Assembly (NCBI GenBank): GCA_022496805.1
Contig: CM040107.1
Span: 9,382,501 to 9,446,500 of the forward strand
Origin: Pohlia nutans
Taxonomy: Eukaryota; Streptophyta; Bryopsida; Bryales; Mniaceae
Length of the DNA: 64,000 nucleotides
Reading direction: 5' to 3'
The notes beneath the pieces are model-generated. The model was given only the letters and a program-made list of their open reading frames with translations, was not told the DNA's origin and did no database searches. The position numbers and the translations under genes were made by a program. Positions within the stretch are counted from its first letter, which is position 1. Each line of letters starts with the position of its first letter. This document shows positions 11,291-21,525 of this stretch, piece by piece.

Positions 11291-12133
11291 TCAGGACGCA
11301 ATTGCTCGCATTAACCAATCTAAACTTGGATATGAAAAATACACCACCAGGAGGGATGGCACTGCAAACAACACGGTAATTAAGCAGTACAGGGCAAGCA
11401 CCAGAGTGCTGATAGGGAGCACGTATACTACAATAAACAGGAACAGCAGAACAAGTGGGATTCGCGCTGTGAACTGCAGAAAGGACGCCGCCACACGAGT
11501 GCCAGACCTCCGCCATCGCATAATACTCCATCTACTATTAAGTGGTACAACAGTTTGTCTCACCATGCTGCCTGGTTGACGTTGCTCGACGCCAAAGCTT
11601 GGATGGCTTGCACGAGGAAAAATCAACGCCACAAGTCCAAAGGATGGAGAGGAATCGGGCTCCTCAGAGCATATTGAAGGCCGACCATGTTCGCCTTGTA
11701 GACTGTCCACGACCCAAAGAAGGAAGAAATTCTTACATGGATACCTAAGTTGGCCCTTCCACTTGAATCTGAATGTCAGGAACTGACACCAGGGGCAGCA
11801 GATGAAGAGCGGAAGGTGTAGCGGGAGGCCAGAGAGCTTCACTGTAGCCCATTCCGAATTAAGCACACAGTTCTTGCAGAGCGAATGACCACACCATAAA
11901 ACATAAGGAGTATTATCTCCGTCGTCGAAGCTCTCCCAGCACACCGGGCATTCCAAACCTTCTTCCAAACTCCTGCTCCCTGATCCTGCTCCCATCTTCG
12001 GGCTTGCCGAACTTCTATAAACATTCTGACACACACAAGCCTCCATCGATCCAGGCCCACTCCCAAATCTTTGCGATACTAAATCCCAAAACTCTTCAGC
12101 ATATTCTGGGAGAAACCCTAACACACCGTTCAC
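11291..12133 (-). CDS. Membrane-anchored RING finger protein (putative E3 ubiquitin ligase)
   Basis: This is a single-exon frame of 280 residues with no interruptions. A RING begins at about residue 63 (LECPVCWESFDDG), followed by YVLWCGHSLCKNC and the final CCPWC pair. A segment rich in basic and aromatic residues (GQLRYPCKNFFLLWVVDSL) follows directly. The C-terminal 70 residues hold two long hydrophobic stretches (IPLVLLFLFIVVYVLP and LALYCLITVLFAVPSLLVVYF) ending SYPSLDWLMRAIAS. That layout, with the RING first and C-terminal membrane spans ending near YPSLDWL, is that of a plant RING/U-box family conserved across land plants. Its presumed role is E3 ubiquitin ligase at a membrane; the substrate is unknown. 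ATG 12133 gives the full conserved N-terminus (GVLGFLPEYAEEFWDLV). Confidence 0.85.
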   Translation of the reverse strand: MNGVLGFLPEYAEEFWDLVSQRFGSGPGSMEACVCQNVYRSSASPKMGAGSGSRSLEEGLECPVCWESFDDGDNTPYVLWCGHSLCKNCVLNSEWATVKLSGLPLHLPLFICCPWCQFLTFRFKWKGQLRYPCKNFFLLWVVDSLQGEHGRPSICSEEPDSSPSFGLVALIFPRASHPSFGVEQRQPGSMVRQTVVPLNSRWSIMRWRRSGTRVAASFLQFTARIPLVLLFLFIVVYVLPISTLVLALYCLITVLFAVPSLLVVYFSYPSLDWLMRAIAS

Positions 12134-13050
12134 TCAAATGCTAGTTCATGATCACTCCAACACCCACCTAATAAAATCTCAGACAGAACAAAAAGCAAAG
12201 CCAACCGATGAGAAGAATAGAGTTAACCGAAAAGAAGAGAAAATACATGTTAGGTGAGGTGAGTCTGACCCGTATCTAAGGCAGCCAAGCAAACTGCCAT
12301 GGTTTCCAAAGAATTCAAAATGAAAGCAGTGTGAACTAGTTTTGCCGTCAAAAAGTCTGCAAAACTCATTCTGAGGGGAGGTTTATGTCAGAAGCTGGGT
12401 TGGCTGAAGAGAGCTACTTGCAAGTTGCCTCCTTCCTCTCGCTTTACTTAAAAATAACAATATAGTATAGCTGCCTTATCCCACCCTGTCAGACACCGGA
12501 GCTATTTTTTTCCCACGCCTCCCTGCTACCACATCAGGCCTTGATTACGAAGCCTTGATTGTGCCTCTGACAGTTCCGAATTGCATGGAAAACAGGAATT
12601 TTCAAACCTCATTCTTGATTTCACTTACACTCAAACACCTCACGGATTTCCGGATCCACGATTTTAGGGGGTCAGAATACCTGTTCTGTTTTCGGTTAAC
12701 TCTAATATCAACCTAATTTCCGCATCATGTATCATTTCTCCCACAAACTGCCAAAAACAGCACTTTCCCTCTCCGAACCGAAGTACCGACATCGCATTGC
12801 ACACCCATACATCGCCAAATGCTGGACCCTATAACCGTGCGGTCAAACCTCTAGCATTGTTCTCTCATTTAACTCCTAAGGACGGTTTTTCATTAGGGAC
12901 CCGACGGTTCACATGGAAACTTTGACTCACAGAAATTTTTCATGCTTGCACCTTTCGATGCTTTCTATGCTTCCTTTCAGTTATGACAGAACATTGGGGA
13001 TTATCAACGCATCTCTTCACCACTTCTTCTTTCATCAATAAAGACTTGTT
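12134..13050 (-). promoter_or_regulatory. Upstream region of the RING gene
   Basis: This gene-free stretch lies 5' of the RING gene and must hold its promoter and 5' UTR. Pyrimidine-rich and A-rich tracts occur, but I could not choose a TATA box or start site with confidence. An intron in the 5' UTR is possible and could not be delimited. Confidence 0.3.
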
Positions 13051-13084
13051 AACGTTTGCATTTGGCTTCCTATTCTGTCACGCA

Positions 13085-13412
13085 CACTAGTAGAAAACAT
13101 GGTAAAAAAGAACTGCAACCAAAATTCGCTGCGGTTCTTTTGACTAGCTTGTTTTGCAGTTGCTTAACAACTGCAATTCTTTTTTTAATTTTCAACTCCA
13201 ATTTTAATAATTTAAGGGCCTCTAAGATATACCGTTGGAAAGGTGTTTTCAAGACCTTTCCAACGGTATATCACACATCCTGAAATTCCCAAAATTGCAA
13301 TTGGAAACCCAAAAAAAAATCTGCAGTTTTTTAGAGATTGCAGATGAGACTGGTTAAAAGAACTGCAGCCAATTTTGGTTGTGATTCATTTTTACCATGT
13401 TTTCTACTAGTG
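13085..13412. mobile_element. Foldback MITE with CACTA-like termini
   Basis: The 328-bp element begins CACTAGTAGAAAACATGG and ends with its reverse complement. The outer arms remain similar for about 60 bp (AACTGCAACCAAAATTCGCTGC against AACC..AATTGGCTGC on the other arm). The similarity continues with mismatches to the centre, where GATATACCGTTGGAAAGGT (13226-13244) pairs perfectly with 13254-13272 across a 9-base loop. The whole element is therefore one long hairpin with arms of about 155 bp. CACTA-type ends suggest mobilisation by a CACTA transposase. Flanking trinucleotides GCA and GTA differ at one base, so the target duplication is only approximate. Short ORFs inside it are mirror shadows of the arms. 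Confidence 0.75.
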
Positions 13413-14690
13413 GTAATTTATGCTTGGCTTCTTCTTCCTATTTTGCTATTCATTATGGTTGTAAGAAAAATCCATTATGGATCATCCAACTATTCTACTC
13501 TTCAATATTATAGTTTGGACAATAATTCTGTTCCCCACTGTAATCTAAAAATCTTCTCTTATGGTCAAATCTCTCCTTGTACACAGGTGTAGTTCAAAAT
13601 GTAGAAAATTTTCAATCATATTAGATGTAAATCTATTCTCTTTGTTTGATGAAGAGGTAGTTGCAACTATACTTGAAGACAATATGTTGACATAAAAGAC
13701 ATTATAAGAGTGCGATGGAATTTGTGGTATGTGAAACCAAGGTTGTGTCATTTGTGGAAGCAATACAATGAAATAGTCTTAGAGGAAGACACTAATACAT
13801 TTTGAAAACTCTTAAGAGTTCCTATATGCACATTTTATTACTTGTATGAGTTGTTGTCAAAAGATTTTCAACACAATCCGACTCAATGTATCCTTTTTAT
13901 TCCTCACTGAAAACTTCCAATAAGTGAATAATTAGCTATTGTTGTACAAAGATTAGCTGTATGAGATAGTACTTTTTAGCATTGTAGAAATCTTTAAAAT
14001 TGGTTAATTCATTGTATCTAAATTTCAAAAATATTTGTCCTATGTCTACTACAATTAAAGAAGACATTCTACATCATTTATAATGGTTGAGTTCTAAAAT
14101 TGAATTGCAAAGTGTTAAACTAAAGTGTGAGAATTTACGTAAAATACTATGAGTTTCTAGAGCTTTAGGTTGTATCCACATAGACATTCAATAACCAACT
14201 AGAAGACGATTAACTAACTATTATGACAAGGATCATAATCATAGTATGCGTTGAAGTAGAGTAGTTAGAATGGGCTGAAGTTGCTCATTGCCAAAGGTAA
14301 TGAGGCATATTTGATGATGTGTGTTAGGTGTAAGTAGTATGGGCTGATCCTAGTGTTCTAGGAGTAGAGAGGTGGGCTAATATCCTATATGGGTTGTCAA
14401 GAGCACCTTCAAATGTACACTACTTAAAAAAGTCAGCCCATGAGTAAAGACATCACTTCCTACGCATTCCTTGTGTTTGTTTGTGCCTTTGGCCATCTAC
14501 TTTAACCTTCAATAGTATGATCTTATAAAATATTATAGATTTGATGATGAGATTCCTAGATGTGTCACAGGCTATCCTAAAGTTGTGCATGACCAACATG
14601 TTCTAGACAACGATTTTATCGAGTAGTACAATCTAGATGTTGATTGAATGAGGTGAAAAGAAGAAATCAAGGGATATAGATACAAGAGTT
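13413..14690. other. AT-rich region without a supported gene
   Basis: No convincing open frame, repeat or RNA gene is visible. The stretch is uniformly AT-rich with frequent stops in all frames. Confidence 0.4.
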
Positions 14691-14694
14691 GATT

Positions 14695-15270
14695 GTTGTT
14701 GATTCTAGGTATACATAAGTAGATTGGTTTTTGATTCCATTCTTGTTAACCGAATCTTCGTTGATATTCCCTTAGGTTAAGAGTAGGCTAGTCTATACCC
14801 GGCAGGAATAGACCCGGCAGGCGATACCCGGCAGTACAGGCTGGTACAGACTGGTCGACCCGACTTTTCAGATCGACCAGTCTGACACACTGTTAGACCA
14901 GTCTCCTATATGTACTTTCCCTCTCGTTGAGAGAGGGGTTGCTATACATTTTGTACATCTTCTTAGCAGCCTCAGTTGTACTTCATTCTTGTCTTAACTC
15001 TTCTTGTGCGCCCTAGTATGGTAGACTACTGCTGTTTCTTGCTCTTGTATCACTCTTTGTGGTTGTATCTTGGTTAGTTGCAGTAGTCTGTGGGTATGCA
15101 GGAACCGACTCACTAGCATACTGGTGCTTTTTCTTAGTCGACAGTAAGTTCTCCTTTGTAGAAACCTTTTACTACTCCTCTCCATCCCTAGCGACTAGCC
15201 TAGCGTAGAGTATTCTTGTGAGGAGTAGTCTCATTCGTTTAAGGTCGGTTCCTAGAAAACCCCCTTAACA
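14695..15270. mobile_element. LTR-like segment (possible solo LTR)
   Basis: This non-coding block of about 575 bp starts TGTTGTTGATTC and ends CCCCTTAACA, so it has TG..CA ends. Its composition differs from both flanks, with internal CCCGGCAG repeats, GTCGACC and pyrimidine-rich tracts, as is common in Copia-type LTRs. No identical 5-bp flanks were found (TTGAT and ATTCT) and no internal retroelement domains are present. It abuts the PIF transposase fragment, which may be the disrupted target. Confidence 0.3.
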
Positions 15271-15295
15271 ATTCTCAAATTAAAATCTTTGCAAA

Positions 15296-15726
15296 ATGAA
15301 TGAAGGTTACAACCAAAAACAAAGCAATACAAGAATTGCAATGGAATGTGCATTTAAAACACTGAAGACCATCTTGCGTATCTTAATGCGCCCATTTTAT
15401 AGTGATGATATGAACTCTTGTATTATCTGATTTATGTGTGTTGCATATTGCATAATTTGTTGATAGATTACAGTGACATAATGGATGAAGATATCGTTTT
15501 TCCTAGGCATCACAACGAAGGTAGATACAGACAAATTGCTAGCTATGTTGTAATAGATGAGGTTGAGCTCATTCAACATGCAATCGATGTTGACAATTAT
15601 AGGGTTTGGATCGAATCTGATGTCAGCCATTGGCAAAACGGTGTTATTTGGAAGAGGGAACTACACTCGGTAAAGGCTACACCATATATATTTGAGCTTA
15701 CTAGGATGAATGGTGCTATTGCTTAG
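15296..15726 (+). pseudogene. PIF/Harbinger transposase C-terminal fragment
   Basis: The frame from 15296 reads NEGYNQKQSNTRIAMECAFK, then TLKTILRILMRPF. This matches the end of the DDE nuclease domain of Harbinger transposases (N..QS..R...E.AF..LK.R..IL). A one-base shift near 15410 moves the continuation into another frame, which gives VCCILHNLLIDYSD, the typical CCILHN motif. The following acidic region and C-terminus run to 15726. Upstream catalytic residues are missing, so only the third acidic position (the E of the MECAF segment) is retained. This is a transposon remnant; the long tail after the CCILHN motif may be element-specific. Confidence 0.65.
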
Positions 15727-15759
15727 GTACCAGAGTACCAAGTCACCTAATTTGAACTA

Positions 15760-18200
15760 ATGGATGATTACAGTGGTATTTGCCCATTGTACACGATTCC
15801 ATGTGTGATGCCTTGAATATCTAGGGCTTGGTAGCAAGCGCGATTCGTCTAAACGCTCCAATATGGCTATTCGGGTCGCTAAGAATTGCTGAGGGGTGTG
15901 ATTTTGTTTCATCTGCTTAGTCGATACCAAGTACTTAGTAGGTATTAGATGAATAATGTTGTAGGGGAGCTGAAACAATGTGTAGCCAATTTCTATATAA
16001 AAAGTTGTTTGGTGTGCAAATTACACCGTCAGTAGATGGCGGTCCCAATCACTTCCGTTATTATTGACCAATCCTGGAGGAGGGAGACGGTAACCTTGTT
16101 AGTAACTGAGATCGGCCATGCCCTAGGTTTACTATGTTGTTCAAGTTGTGTGACGAAAAAGAAAATGGTCTATAAGGTCGTGATCAGGAATTTTGGATCC
16201 TACTGATTTTGAACGATTTCAGTGCGATTTTCGATATTTCATAGGTGTTTATATTTTTTGCACTAATTCCGCATCCTTGCGTTATTCATTACAACCGCAC
16301 TAATATGACATCATGCTCGTACGTGCGGATATAATACTGATTCAACACGATTGATAGATCTATTGAGAACGTGAGAATTCTACACTCTATATAATTGTCA
16401 AATGTCATGTCTTAATCGTCTTTAAACCCACACTATTCCAGTGTGTGTTTCGTGCAACATCATCTTTTCTACACCTAAAATGTTTTCTTTCTATATCTAG
16501 ATTTGGTCAAAACAATTCTATTAAAAATGGTAATATAAAAATTCATAAAACATATTATTTCTGCCCTGCCCAAACAATTATTTCAGGTTGTCCGGTCCTA
16601 CTACTTAGGATACTCCAACCACCATGGGGCCCGCCATGGTTTCCCGGGCTCTACCGCCTATGGTTGTAATTAAACTTGAGACCTCCCACCTACAAACCAT
16701 ACTCTAAACCAGCAAACCGCCTAGTAAGCACTACAAGATTTTTTCTATACCTAAAAAAAATCTTCATAATAATTTGAATTTGTTTTTGATGAAATCATGA
16801 TGTTTGAAAGATTTTTTTTTCAATAAGCTAATTTTTAGCAATGTTAAAAACATTTATTTGTGGTTGTTTTCTTCTTTAACCACTAAACGCCCGAGGGGGG
16901 GTGGAGGTGGAATTCTGCCTCATTTTGGCCGTTTTCGAAAAATCAGTGTAAAAAAAAAAAAATCAAACATGGAAAATCCAACCGTAGGATCTTGTTTTTT
17001 GGGGTGTTTTCTACCTGTTGTAAAGATTTCAGCACATTTGACCGTGCGGATCTTGTGTTATTTGCAATCAAAGTTAAAAAATGGGCGATTTCTCACTGTG
17101 AAATTTTCGGGCAGCGGTTATTCTTTGGGCTATAACTACTGAAATAAGTTTTTTTTTTGCTTGGCACTCTTCACGTGTCTCAAGGTCCAGTACTTGGGAG
17201 TATGTAGGAAAAAAAAATCACACGATTTGGATACTTGAAGCATTTTTTATGGGGCTTGCAATACAAGCATCCACCATGATGAATGAGAGGGTGTGAAGAA
17301 ATTTGAGAAATGTGCATGGGGTTTAGGCACTGTTGGGCACCCGCATTGAAAAAAAGGGGCCCCGTCAAAAATGCCGATCTCTCCACATTGGTGAATAAAA
17401 AAAGCCCACCTTATCCCTACGCGGTGGGAGGTCATTGGAGGGGTCTGTACTTGTCAGGAGCCGTTGATAACGTCGGGACAGGAGCGGTTGCGGGGAGGAG
17501 TGGGAAGGGTAGAATCGGGGATCACGGCTTCAGGGTGTGTCCACCGGCAACCGGCCCGGTGCAAGGGCGACGCCCACTAGCGGCGACGACCAGCGGTACA
17601 AGGGCGACGACCACCAGTGGCGACGGCCGAGTCAGCAGCGCCGACGGCCAGGTCAACAGAGGAAGCGGCGAGTGGGGAGGGTCAGGACATTCACACTCCC
17701 TGCTGTTCTCCCTTCAGCAGGGGTTTCTGGACATTACTGGCCTGCTAGGTACTTCTGGTCCATGAACTAATCACGGGCAAAGCAAAAAATAAATTGGGAA
17801 AGAAAGGAAAAACAAGATTTCAGGATGAAGGAAAACATACATGGAGGAATACAATAAAATGAATATGTGGGCATAACATAAATATTTGGAAAAAAACGAG
17901 TGCATGCGTAACCGAAAAAATTACAAGACTACACTAAATAGGTAGATTAGTGTTAGATAATTATAAAATGTGAAAATATTATAGATTTTTACTGTCGACA
18001 AAAAGAATTATCAAAGACATTGATTCCAATACTATTGAAAGATCCCCATCTTGACCAATATAGAGGGTACAGAAAATAGTCAACATCAAAAACTCACAAC
18101 ATGTTTAGGTAAATTAGTGGATCCAACACTATTCTACCTATTTAGTGTACTACGTAATTTAAGAAGATATACCATACAGTATGAATAAAATATCTTGCTA
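15760..18200. other. Region without a supported gene
   Basis: Open frames here are short. A GC-rich patch at 17420-17760 has long frames in two phases, with Gly/Arg and repeated GACGACCA-like words; this looks like low-complexity DNA and not a gene. The 16560-16740 stretch has CCATGGGGCCCGCCATGG and could be a repeat terminus, but no second copy was found in the window. Confidence 0.35.
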
Positions 18201-18204
18201 CCAA

Positions 18205-20838
18205 TTATCTGCTAAAGGTGCCATTTGGATGGTGGATTTTTTGGTAGCATCCACGTGTAAAGCACATCCATCTAAACGAGCAAAGTGCACAATAGGCGTT
18301 GGTTCGTTTCTTGCAATGAACACATAGTCGGCGAAGATGACTCTTCATGGGGCAATGGATCTTTGGCACATCATCCATCATGAGTGAGATGGTGAACTTT
18401 TGGCCCATCCAATTTTGTGTGAGAGCCTTGCACAAAGACATGATAAAATTGAAGTGAGTCAAAGCCTCCTTTGACCGGCCCTTTTGTGCTAAAATCCACT
18501 TGTGGATAATCCACATGTTCACCACCGTTTGGTCAATTAGAAAAAAAAGAAACGGTGCCACTACTTATGTGACCGTACTTGGCATGAGTAGGTACCACGT
18601 AATTGGTCCGCCACATCCACGCCACGCATATATGTCGTATATTCTTTGTAAACGAGCGAGGTCTTGATCAATTTCTTTACCGCACCAACTCTTCTTGGTA
18701 CCTCTAGAACTTCACAAGGAAAGGCCATAGGACGGGCATGGGTGGAAAGGAAAATAACAGGTTTCTTATCTTTCCACATTACCCCACACATCTTGCGATC
18801 GTCATGCATACTCCATTCCAAAGTTCCTTGTGGTGACTTACTATAGTTTTTGCTATTCTTTATGAAGCCCGGTAGTCCTATGCGATTACTTCGAATAGTG
18901 CCAGTGGCGTAAATGCCCCTCCTCTCCAAATTGCGGAATAACTTGACACTTGAGAAAAAATTATCCATGACCACGACATGGCCCCGGTTTTCAAGCCCGC
19001 AAAACCAAATGTTCTACTACTCTTTGCCCTTGTTTTGCTTCACCTTTCTTGGACTTGGGTCCATCTAATGTGTCCGGTGATGCGCCACAATAAACGTCAA
19101 AATTGCTCACATATCTTGTAACGGAATTTGCCAAACACCAAATTTTCAAGCCCCATTTCTCCGGTTTTTTGGGCATGTATTGACGCGCTAGACAATACGA
19201 CCCCTTGTAGCGCACCATCATTTCATCTATTGTCAACTCCTTCCCCACATTCCATTGATCATTGCACCTATCCCTAATTTCCGATATCAACCATCGCACT
19301 TTATTCATCTTGTCATATTCCAAAGAAGTATGTTCGAGACATACCGATGAAGGGTCTGTAATGTGTAAACATTTGCTCAAAAGAAAATAGCGGTTTCGTG
19401 AGAACAATTGTGAAATCACATGGCAATATAGAAAGGGCTCCGATTTTTGCCAATACATTCTCACATTGGGCAGCTTTTTGACTCCCATATATAATGAAAC
19501 TGCAATAAACGCCTTCAATTCCGCCACATCAATGGGTGTCCAATCTTTCCCTCCCCTTGTATAAAATTCCCGTTCCCCTTCATCATCATGAATGTCCCTT
19601 TCTACTACCAATTGTTTGGTAGCATAGCGGTTTGTTTCAGCGCATATGGTCCTCAATATGTCTCTAGTCCAAAATTGCCCAAATAATTGTAATATAGTTG
19701 GAAGCCGTTCCCACTCTTTTTTCAACCCCATAAGCGGTCCCGAAAATTCTTGCAGAGAGGGTGAGAAATTGTAGTACCTTTTGCTCCACATACTTTCGGC
19801 ATACTTTCGTTTGATTTCGTCGGCTCCTGGCTCTACTATTGTATTGGGTTTCTATTTTTTTCCTTGGGACTTCCTACTTGCACGAACCGTGGATGATGGG
19901 TCCGCCCCTGCCGTTGGAGCTACCGCCCCTTCCCTGCCGCTAGAGCTGCCGCCGGCTGCCGCTACCGCCTCCCCAGCCTCGCGTCCGTCTCCTGGCTGGA
20001 CCCCGGCCCCCGAAGTTGGTGGAACGCGACGGCCAGTCGCAACAGTGTTTTGTCTGGGCTCCTCGATGCTCGTCGCCGCTGCGCTACTGCTCCCGCTTCT
20101 CCGAGAAGCTCCCTCCGCCCCATCTCTTCTCATCGATGCTCTGGTCTTCCTTGGGAAAAATCGTGGTTGTGTAATAGGCTGTTTCTTCAGGGTCGACGCA
20201 CGCTTCGCAGGAGTAGATAGTTGGGGACCCGGGCGCTTGTGGCTGCTGGTCTTTCGCAACAACGACGGCTCGTCGTCGCAGCGCCTCCCCTCCCCCGCAC
20301 TGCAAGTGTCTCTGCCCTCGTTGGGAACCTCCATCAACTCGTCGGCGCTGGAGTCAGCGTCGGAGGAGTCTCCATCGACGGAGGAGTCTTCCGCAGTCAC
20401 GGAGTCTTCATCGAAGTTGAGCTCCATTTCAGGTACGTGCATTTTATCACGTCCTTCTTGTCTCAATATTGGTTGTACAATGTTTTTAGCCAAGGTCAAA
20501 GTTTTTTTATTTGACAAGCAAATGTAGTACATTTCTTCTGTGGATGATGGATCTATAAAAGAATAAGTTGCCACCCCAAGTACGAAATCTACAGGTTGCT
20601 TAGAGGAGTCTAAAATGTTTTCAAAGTCATGTAGAAATTTTTTTGGCACCCTCACCGGAATTGGGAACTCCGATGCAGCGGTTGTCTGATCCTCTAGAAA
20701 CGCATCCTCGTCTCCTTTGTCGTTGTCGTCTTCCGTTGCTGCAGCCACTATTTCACGGGCTGCTGCGGGAATTGGTCGCCCCAAGGTATCGGTGGCCGCC
20801 TCCATCGCTGGTCGCGTCTTGCTCCCCGCCCCCGTCAC
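18205..20838 (-). pseudogene. piggyBac transposase (near full length, broken)
   Basis: The N-terminal part (from ATG 20838, 328 codons) is acidic and Ser-rich and ends at TAG 19852-19854. The frame then continues unchanged into the DDE_Tnp_1_7 domain, which contains PLMGLKKEWERLP, SLYMGVKKLPN and ELTIDEMMVRYKG (first catalytic Asp). A small frameshift near 18990 separates the next block, HVVVMDNFFSS (second Asp), which leads to MRGVDVADQ (third Asp) and a second in-frame TAG at 18561. A last shift in a T-run gives the C-terminal part with a Cys-rich domain (CVHCKKRTNAYCALC..C..GC..IHH). All three catalytic aspartates survive. The two stops and two shifts imply fairly recent inactivation. PiggyBac transposases cut and paste at TTAA; the element ends were not fixed. 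Confidence 0.8.
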
Positions 20839-20990
20839 TGCAGCGACTGGGGATGCTAGCGTGTGAGCCTAGAAAGGAGAGCCCAAGAGCCTGAGAGCCT
20901 GAGAGCCCACAGATTTTTACAGTTTTTTTTCAGTTTTTTTGAACTGGACCTATGACCGTGGGTTAGGTCTTCTGGGTATTATTTGCTATT
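20800..20990 (-). mobile_element. 5' end of the piggyBac element (copy 2 of the terminal repeat family)
   Basis: Read on the minus strand, this holds AACCCACGGTCATAGGTCC, a T/A-rich tract, a GGCTCTC-rich stretch, GCTCACACGCTAGC and CACTGCAGTGA..., then the start of the transposase frame. The same order of landmarks recurs at 36838-37115 (plus) and, more diverged, at 1950-2130 (plus). This copy links the two orphan fragments to a piggyBac family. Confidence 0.5.
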
Positions 20991-21525
20991 AGTTTAGGGG
21001 GAAATATGAAAGAAATTAGAGTGGAGAAAACAAATTGTATGTGGGAGAAATTAGTTGGGTAAAATTGTTAAATGTGTGAGATTTAGTGATAATAGAATTG
21101 CATGTAACATTCTAATGTTGAGTCAATAATTTTATAAAACAATGCAATGTGTTTGGGTCTTAGGGTTTAGGAAAAACTTTCAATTGATTTGGTGTTAGGG
21201 AGTTTAGGTATTAGGGTTTAGGGTTTAGAAACCAACATGTGAAGAGTTTTAGATTATGTTTTCCAAATTTCAAATGTAGTATCAAAGAATACAATGTATA
21301 AGAAATTTTGAAACTACATTGAATGCACATAGAATTGAATTACAGTGATTAGTTTTATACACTTTGAATTGAATTAGAGCAATTGAATAAAAGTGATATC
21401 ATTCAAAAATGAAGATAGACAATGAATGCATAAAAGTGGTAGTGGCCCTTTTAGTCTCACTACAATCCAATAAAAACATCTGTGTCAAGTAACACATAAT
21501 AGTCACAATACTCAAGAGTGTAGTG
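20991..21525. other. AT-rich spacer with short telomere-like words
   Basis: No gene is seen. TTAGGGTTTAGGGTTTAG occurs near 21205, only about two and a half units of the plant telomere repeat and too short to be an interstitial telomere. The segment lies 3' of the minus-strand methyltransferase-family gene. Confidence 0.4.

Noticed and set aside
13056..13592. Three short ORFs sharing KRTAANFGCxSFLPCFLLV
   Set aside because: They are the two arms of the foldback MITE read in both directions, not genes.
17310..17770. GC-rich overlapping ORFs of 151 and 77 codons
   Set aside because: Open in two frames because of low-complexity GACGACCA repeats; no motif or splice context.
21180..21235. Telomere-like TTTAGGG repeats
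   Set aside because: Only two to three imperfect units in AT-rich DNA; insufficient for an interstitial telomere.
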